A stretch of DNA of 64,000 nt. Origin: UKL13-2 sp043773745 (lineage in GTDB: Bacteria; Pseudomonadota; Gammaproteobacteria; Burkholderiales; Usitatibacteraceae). Position 1 is the stretch's first letter; each line of letters begins with the position of its first letter. The stretch spans positions 62,001-126,000 of the forward strand of contig JAYVEV010000033.1 in assembly GCA_043773745.1 (NCBI GenBank), in the 5' to 3' direction. Shown here piece after piece: positions 59,656 to 64,000 of this stretch. A program made the position numbers and the translations under genes. The notes beneath the pieces are model-generated. The model had not been told where the DNA came from and searched no databases. It saw only the letters and a list, made by a program, of their open reading frames with translations.

Positions 59656-61857
59656 TTATGTCTTGGTAGCCTCTTCCAAATTAAACGGCAAAGTCCGCAG
59701 GCGCTTTCCGGTTAATGCAAAGACGGCGTTTGCCACGGCGGGGGCAATCGGCGGTGTGCCCGGCTCGCCCACACCGGTTGGCGAAGTCGCACCACTGTCG
59801 ATAATGTGCACATTGATTTTGGGCATCTCGGCCAGACGCAGCACCGGATAGTCGTGGAAGTTGGATTGGTCCACCACCCCATCCTTCAGCGTTACCTTGC
59901 CATACAACGCGGCAGACAGGCCAAATACTGTAGCACTTTCGACCTGCGCGGTAATCGTCAGCGGATTAACCGCCAGCCCGCAATCAATCGCGGAGGTCAC
60001 TTGATGCACTTTGATCTGGCCATTGTTGACAGAAACCTCGGCCACATGGGCGCAGACCGTGCCAAAACTTTCATGCACCGCGATACCGCGCGCACGACCT
60101 TTTGGCAAGGCACTGCCCCAGCCCGATTTTTCAGCCGCCGTGTTCAGCACTTTCAAAATACGCGGATGCTTGGCGAGATAGCCGCGACGAAATTCAACGG
60201 GATCTTTGCCCGCCGCTTTGGCAAGATCGTCCATCATTGATTCCATTGCAAACGCTGTGTGAGTATGCCCGACCGAGCGCCACCACAGGCCTGGCACACC
60301 GGTTTTTGTGCTGTGCAGGCTAACGTTCATATTGGGAATATCGTAGGGTGTATCGGCGACGCCCTCGATCGAGGTGGCATCCACGCCGCCTTTGACCATC
60401 ATCGGCTCAAACGCGGTACCGGCAATAATGGATTGACCCACAATGGTGTGGTCCCAGCCTGAAATTTTGCCGCTGGCATCCAAGCCCGCCGTGACGCGAT
60501 GCACATACATCGGGCGATAGTAACCACCCTTAATGTCGTCCTCACGCGTCCAGATGGTTTTCACCGGCACCTTGGCCTGCTTGGCGATTTCAACGGCTTC
60601 GATGATGTAATCAGCCGCGGGATTCGCGCGGCGACCAAAGCCGCCACCAGCCATCATGGTGTTGATTTTGACTTGTTCGGGCTTCAGTCCGGCCACTTGC
60701 GCCGCAGCACCCTGATCAACGGTTTGAAATTGCGTACCAGCCCAGATCTCGCAGCTATCGCCATCAAATTTCACGGTGCAATTGAGCGGTTCCATGGGCG
60801 CATGCGCCAGATACGGCATTTCGAATTCAGCAGTCACTGTCTTGACGGCGGCTTTGAGTGCGCTGCCGTCACTAACCTTGCCGGTAGGCAGACCCGGCTT
60901 CATTGCCATTTCACGATAGCTGGCCTGCATGGCGCTGGTCGTTGCTTTCGAGCCTGAAGACAGATCCCATTCCACCACCAGCGCATCGCGCCCGGTTTTG
61001 GCCGCCCAGAATGATTTGGCCACGACCGCAACACCGTTGGCGGTTTGCACGACATGGGTAACGCCCGGAATGCCTTTGACCTTATCCGCATTAAAACTTT
61101 TCACGCTGGCCCCAAAGGCGGGTGGTCGCTTCACCACGGCCACATGCAGATTGGGCACTTGCTTGGCCGTGATATCCATGCCAAACATGGCACTGCCATT
61201 TACTTTTGGCGCGGCATCAAGACGGCGGGTCGGCTTGCCGATCAGCTTGAAATTTTTGGCATCTTTGAGCACCACTTTTTCCGGTGCCGGAAGTTTATTG
61301 GCCGCATCGGCCAGCTGACCAAAAGGCGCACGCTGACCAGCCGGACCGATCACCACACCATTCTCTGCGCGGCACTGATCCGGCTTTACTTTCCATTTAT
61401 CAGCCGCGGCTGAAACCAGCATGGCGCGGGCGGTTGCACCGACAGTCCGCATTTGCGTCCAGGAATTGACGACGGAGCTGGAACCACCCGTCATTTGCAT
61501 CCCAAACATCGTATGGTTATAGGCTGCATTGGCCGGTGCCAACTCAGCGCGCACTTTGGTCCAGTCACAATCAAGTTCTTCGGCAACCAGCATCGGCAGT
61601 GAAGTCATTACCCCCTGGCCGAATTCAAGATGCTTGACCTGCACCGTCACTGCACCATCTTTGGCGATGCGCAAAAACGCATTGGGAGAAGTATTGGGTT
61701 TGGGGGGCTGCTGGGCGTTGGCTATTTTATTGCCGCCAGGCAAATAAAAACCAATTACCAGACCACCACCGGCAACAGCCGAGGTTTTCAGGAAATCGCG
61801 GCGGTTTGGATTCTTGTTGCCCGCTGATTTTTTCGGGCTGAGTAATTTCATATCCAT
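59656..61857 (-). CDS. Xanthine dehydrogenase-family molybdopterin subunit, Tat-exported (copy 2)
   Basis: A 733-residue homologue of the first large subunit, with Tat signal (NPNRRDFLKTSAVAGGGLVIGF, short form RRDFLKTSAV). Blocks: VKHLEFGQGVMTSLPMLVAEEL, FGMQMTGGSSSVVNS, GGGFGRRANPAADYI, and catalytic GVGEPGTPPIAPAVANAVF. It differs enough from copy 1 (for example EFGQG against EMGQG, different N-terminus) to be an old paralogue with its own substrate. The Fe-S gene is 2 bases upstream. It ends at a clear terminator. Confidence 0.9.
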   Translation of the reverse strand: MDMKLLSPKKSAGNKNPNRRDFLKTSAVAGGGLVIGFYLPGGNKIANAQQPPKPNTSPNAFLRIAKDGAVTVQVKHLEFGQGVMTSLPMLVAEELDCDWTKVRAELAPANAAYNHTMFGMQMTGGSSSVVNSWTQMRTVGATARAMLVSAAADKWKVKPDQCRAENGVVIGPAGQRAPFGQLADAANKLPAPEKVVLKDAKNFKLIGKPTRRLDAAPKVNGSAMFGMDITAKQVPNLHVAVVKRPPAFGASVKSFNADKVKGIPGVTHVVQTANGVAVVAKSFWAAKTGRDALVVEWDLSSGSKATTSAMQASYREMAMKPGLPTGKVSDGSALKAAVKTVTAEFEMPYLAHAPMEPLNCTVKFDGDSCEIWAGTQFQTVDQGAAAQVAGLKPEQVKINTMMAGGGFGRRANPAADYIIEAVEIAKQAKVPVKTIWTREDDIKGGYYRPMYVHRVTAGLDASGKISGWDHTIVGQSIIAGTAFEPMMVKGGVDATSIEGVADTPYDIPNMNVSLHSTKTGVPGLWWRSVGHTHTAFAMESMMDDLAKAAGKDPVEFRRGYLAKHPRILKVLNTAAEKSGWGSALPKGRARGIAVHESFGTVCAHVAEVSVNNGQIKVHQVTSAIDCGLAVNPLTITAQVESATVFGLSAALYGKVTLKDGVVDQSNFHDYPVLRLAEMPKINVHIIDSGATSPTGVGEPGTPPIAPAVANAVFALTGKRLRTLPFNLEEATKT

Positions 61858-61859
61858 GA

Positions 61860-62363
61860 TCAGGCCTTCACTTTCGCGGCAGATTTTTTGACCGATGCTG
61901 GTTTAGCTACATCACTACTGGCGGCGGTTTTAATCGCCGCACGAACGCGGTTATAGGTACCGCAGCGACAAATATTGCCACTCATGGCGGCGTCAATTTC
62001 TGCATCGGTGGGCGCTGCGTTTTTGGTAAGCAAAGCCGTCGCCGACATGATTTGTCCTGACTGGCAATAGCCGCACTGCACCACATCTTCGGCAATCCAC
62101 GCCGCTTGCACGCGCTTGCCAACCGGGGTTTTGCCGATCTCTTCAATCGTTACCACCCGCTTGCCCGCCAGGCTGGATATCGGCATGGAGCAGGAACGGG
62201 TTGCCTCGCCATTGACCAGCACAGTACAAGCGCCGCATAGCGCCATGCCGCAGCCGTATTTGGTGCCAATCTTTTGCAAGTTGTCGCGCAGGAACCACAA
62301 CAGAGGCGTGTCAGGCGACACATCGGTTTCAAATCGTTCGCCATTGATGGTGAAGCGGATCAT
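61860..62363 (-). CDS. [2Fe-2S] subunit of a molybdenum hydroxylase (copy 2)
   Basis: A 167-residue partner of the second large subunit. The clusters are bound by GTKYGCGMALCGACTV with RSCSMPI, and by VVQCGYCQSGQIM with GNICRCGTYNRV. After the last helix it has a C-terminal tail of about 20 residues, rich in Ala, Ser and Lys (DVAKPASVKKSAAKVKA), which copy 1 lacks. No signal peptide. Confidence 0.92.
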   Translation of the reverse strand: MIRFTINGERFETDVSPDTPLLWFLRDNLQKIGTKYGCGMALCGACTVLVNGEATRSCSMPISSLAGKRVVTIEEIGKTPVGKRVQAAWIAEDVVQCGYCQSGQIMSATALLTKNAAPTDAEIDAAMSGNICRCGTYNRVRAAIKTAASSDVAKPASVKKSAAKVKA

Positions 62364-62616
62364 GGGTTATCTCCGGAAGGAATTCAAAAATAATCGGGCT
62401 GTAAGGGTAAAGGGCAGACGGGTCACCAAACAATGCATGACCGATACATTCATGCAGCAAAATGGGCGGCTAGGAAATGGGTCACTACAACCAGACCCCA
62501 AAATGTGAAGAAAGTTTACGCTAGTTGCGCGACAAAATAAATTCTCTGCGCCTTTAAATCACCATACCTTGGCCCTGCATTGTCCACAGGAAAGCCGGGC
62601 GTAGTATCATCTGGCG

Positions 62617-63072
62617 ATGCGCAAAAAAATATCAAAAAACCTGTTTCCCGCTCCCAGCGATTGCGAGGCGGCGTTTTATGATGCTTTCGAGCGGGCTGAT
62701 CTGAATGCGATGATGGCCGTTTGGGCGGACGAGCCCTCCATTGTCTGCATCCATCCGCAGGGTCCGCGACTGGCGGGGCTTGCATCGATCAGCGATAGTT
62801 TTGCCGAGATTTTTTCGCACGGACCGGGCACACAACTGCAAGTCAGTGAATTGCGCAAACAGCAAAGCCAGACGCTGGCCATTCATAATGTTTATGAAAC
62901 CTACATGATGAAAACCGAACCCGGCGGTAAATTGCCGGATATGCCGCCGGTATTGGCCACTAATATTTACCTCCTGACTCCCAACGGCTGGCGCATGATT
63001 TTGCATCACGCCTCACTGTCGCCCCGCGGCACGACGGCTGAGGAACAAGGCGTTTCGCGGATATTGCATTGA
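62617..63072 (+). CDS. SnoaL/DUF4440-like (NTF2-fold) protein
   Basis: A 151-residue protein of the nuclear-transport-factor-2 fold: DCEAAFYDAFERADLNAMMAVWADEP and CIHPQGPRLAG at the start, a hydrophobic cavity lining, and LLTPNGWRMILHHASLSP near the end. DUF4440-type proteins range from ketosteroid isomerase-like enzymes to small binding proteins. It diverges from the second dehydrogenase operon. Its stop overlaps the start of the next gene. Confidence 0.85.
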   Translation: MRKKISKNLFPAPSDCEAAFYDAFERADLNAMMAVWADEPSIVCIHPQGPRLAGLASISDSFAEIFSHGPGTQLQVSELRKQQSQTLAIHNVYETYMMKTEPGGKLPDMPPVLATNIYLLTPNGWRMILHHASLSPRGTTAEEQGVSRILH

Positions 63073-64000
63073 TCTCGCCATGGCATCCCAGACTGCTATT
63101 GAGCGGTTGGGCGATTATCACCTTAGCCATTGTTGCGCCTGCTCCCGCGCAGGCAGCCGACCCAAACAAGGTTATCCGCACGCCCTATCAGTCCTCTGAG
63201 ACCAACTTTGATTGCGCCATCGAATCCGATGAATTTACCGGCACGCTCTGCGACAATATTTTTGATTCGCTGCTGCAATACGACCACCTCGCCCGTCCGG
63301 TCAAGCTGCAAGGCCGCGCCGCTACCGGACTCCCGCATATTTCGGCGGATGGACTGACTTATACCTTCAAGCTTAAACCGGGCATTTTTTTTACCGATGA
63401 TGTTTCGTTTGGCGGTAAAAAACGCGAGTTGATCGCGAGTGATTATATTTACAGCTTCAAACGCATTCTCGACCCCAAGCTGATTTCAAAATGGCAATTT
63501 TTATTTGATAAAAAAATTGTGGGTGGCGATGAGCTGGTAGCCGAAGCCAAACAAAACGGTAAATTCGACTACGACAAACCGATTGCCGGACTGGAAGCAC
63601 CCGATAAATTCACACTTATCATTCGCCTCAAAAAGCCGGACTACAACCTTTCCTATATTCTCGCCCTGCCCGCCACTTCCGCGGTGGCACGCGAAGTTGT
63701 TGAGCACTATGGCAGCACTTTTCCGGAGCATCCGGTGGGCTCTGGTCCGTACCGCTTGAAAGACTGGCGACGCTCGTTGCGGGTCACGCTGGAAGCGAAC
63801 CCGGATTTTCGTGAGGAGTACTTTGAGTCTGCGATTACGGCCGATCCCCGCGCTGACCCGCGTGACCTGGCGATTGCCGCGCATCTCAAAGGCAAGCGCC
63901 TGCCGTTGGTCGGGCGTATTGAAATATCCCCCATCGAGGAGGAACAGCCGCGCTGGCTGGCATTCCTCAACAATCAATATGATTTCATTCGTCCTATCCC
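63069..64000 (+). CDS. ABC transporter solute-binding protein family 5, N-terminal part
   Basis: An open frame runs to the right edge. It starts at a TTG (63069) that overlaps the stop of the SnoaL-like gene, and opens with a signal peptide (LLLSGWAIITLAIVAPAPAQA). The mature part has RTPYQSSETNFDCAIESDEF, NIFDSLLQYDHLARP, YTFKLKPGIFFTDD and ASDYIYSFKRILDP, all typical of oligopeptide/dipeptide-type binding proteins (SBP_bac_5). About 310 residues are inside the window and the rest lies beyond it. Confidence 0.88.
   Translation, partial: MISPWHPRLLLSGWAIITLAIVAPAPAQAADPNKVIRTPYQSSETNFDCAIESDEFTGTLCDNIFDSLLQYDHLARPVKLQGRAATGLPHISADGLTYTFKLKPGIFFTDDVSFGGKKRELIASDYIYSFKRILDPKLISKWQFLFDKKIVGGDELVAEAKQNGKFDYDKPIAGLEAPDKFTLIIRLKKPDYNLSYILALPATSAVAREVVEHYGSTFPEHPVGSGPYRLKDWRRSLRVTLEANPDFREEYFESAITADPRADPRDLAIAAHLKGKRLPLVGRIEISPIEEEQPRWLAFLNNQYDFIRPI

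Overview
The window looks like a chromosomal segment of a betaproteobacterium, most likely Burkholderiales and near Oxalobacteraceae. This rests on gene order: glyA-nrdR-ribD-ribE-ribB-ribH-nusB-thiL-pgpA, corA/orn/M48/phhB/rsgA, pmbA/darP/mog, and a zinc-finger gene before waaF. The GC content looks moderate (about 50-55% by eye). The taxonomic call is inference; no rRNA is present. Coding density is high. I see no insertion sequence, integrase, prophage or CRISPR array.

Layout. 1-3.3 kb: an MFS exporter, then a DUF6249 membrane protein, an ECF sigma factor and a probable membrane anti-sigma. 3.4-11 kb: a 5'-truncated DUF4197 gene, then an RND efflux pair behind a TetR-type palindrome, then a patatin with a C-terminal beta-barrel (type Vd autotransporter architecture). 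11-20 kb: housekeeping genes (OlsB-like acyltransferase, CorA, oligoribonuclease, M48 protease, PhhB, RsgA, glyoxalase-fold protein) plus an M14 carboxypeptidase and a TauE-type permease. 20-26.6 kb: PlsC-like acyltransferase, DUF6352-like protein, a receiver-only response regulator, a large Arg/Lys/Orn decarboxylase, tRNA-Val(CAC), MgtC and an AT-rich ParB-like ORF. 26.7-35.7 kb: a long minus-strand block from glyA to oxyR holding the riboflavin genes.

35.8-40 kb is the most interesting part. It is a four-gene minus-strand operon encoding a c-type cytochrome fused to FG-GAP repeats, a DUF4266 lipoprotein, a DUF3570 outer-membrane barrel and an ApbE FMN transferase. The DUF3570 protein carries a D-x-x-S-G-A-S sequence that matches the motif ApbE flavinylates. 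With riboflavin genes just upstream, this reads as a candidate flavin/heme redox system of the cell envelope whose function is not established.

40-45 kb: a TRAP transporter of the 2-oxo acid/mannitol-chloroaromatic type, with the binding-protein gene inverted relative to the permeases and a VanY-type peptidase between. 45-54 kb: pmbA, darP, mog, an esterase, a cytoplasmic-type patatin next to a membrane adenylate cyclase, waaF, DUF1684 and cupin proteins. 54.4-62.4 kb: a molybdenum hydroxylase cluster with MocA (MCD cofactor synthesis), XdhC (cofactor insertion) and two separate Tat-exported large subunit/[2Fe-2S] pairs without an FAD subunit. A lipoprotein hydrolase lies between the pairs. 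The window ends in a SnoaL-like protein and the start of a family 5 solute-binding protein.
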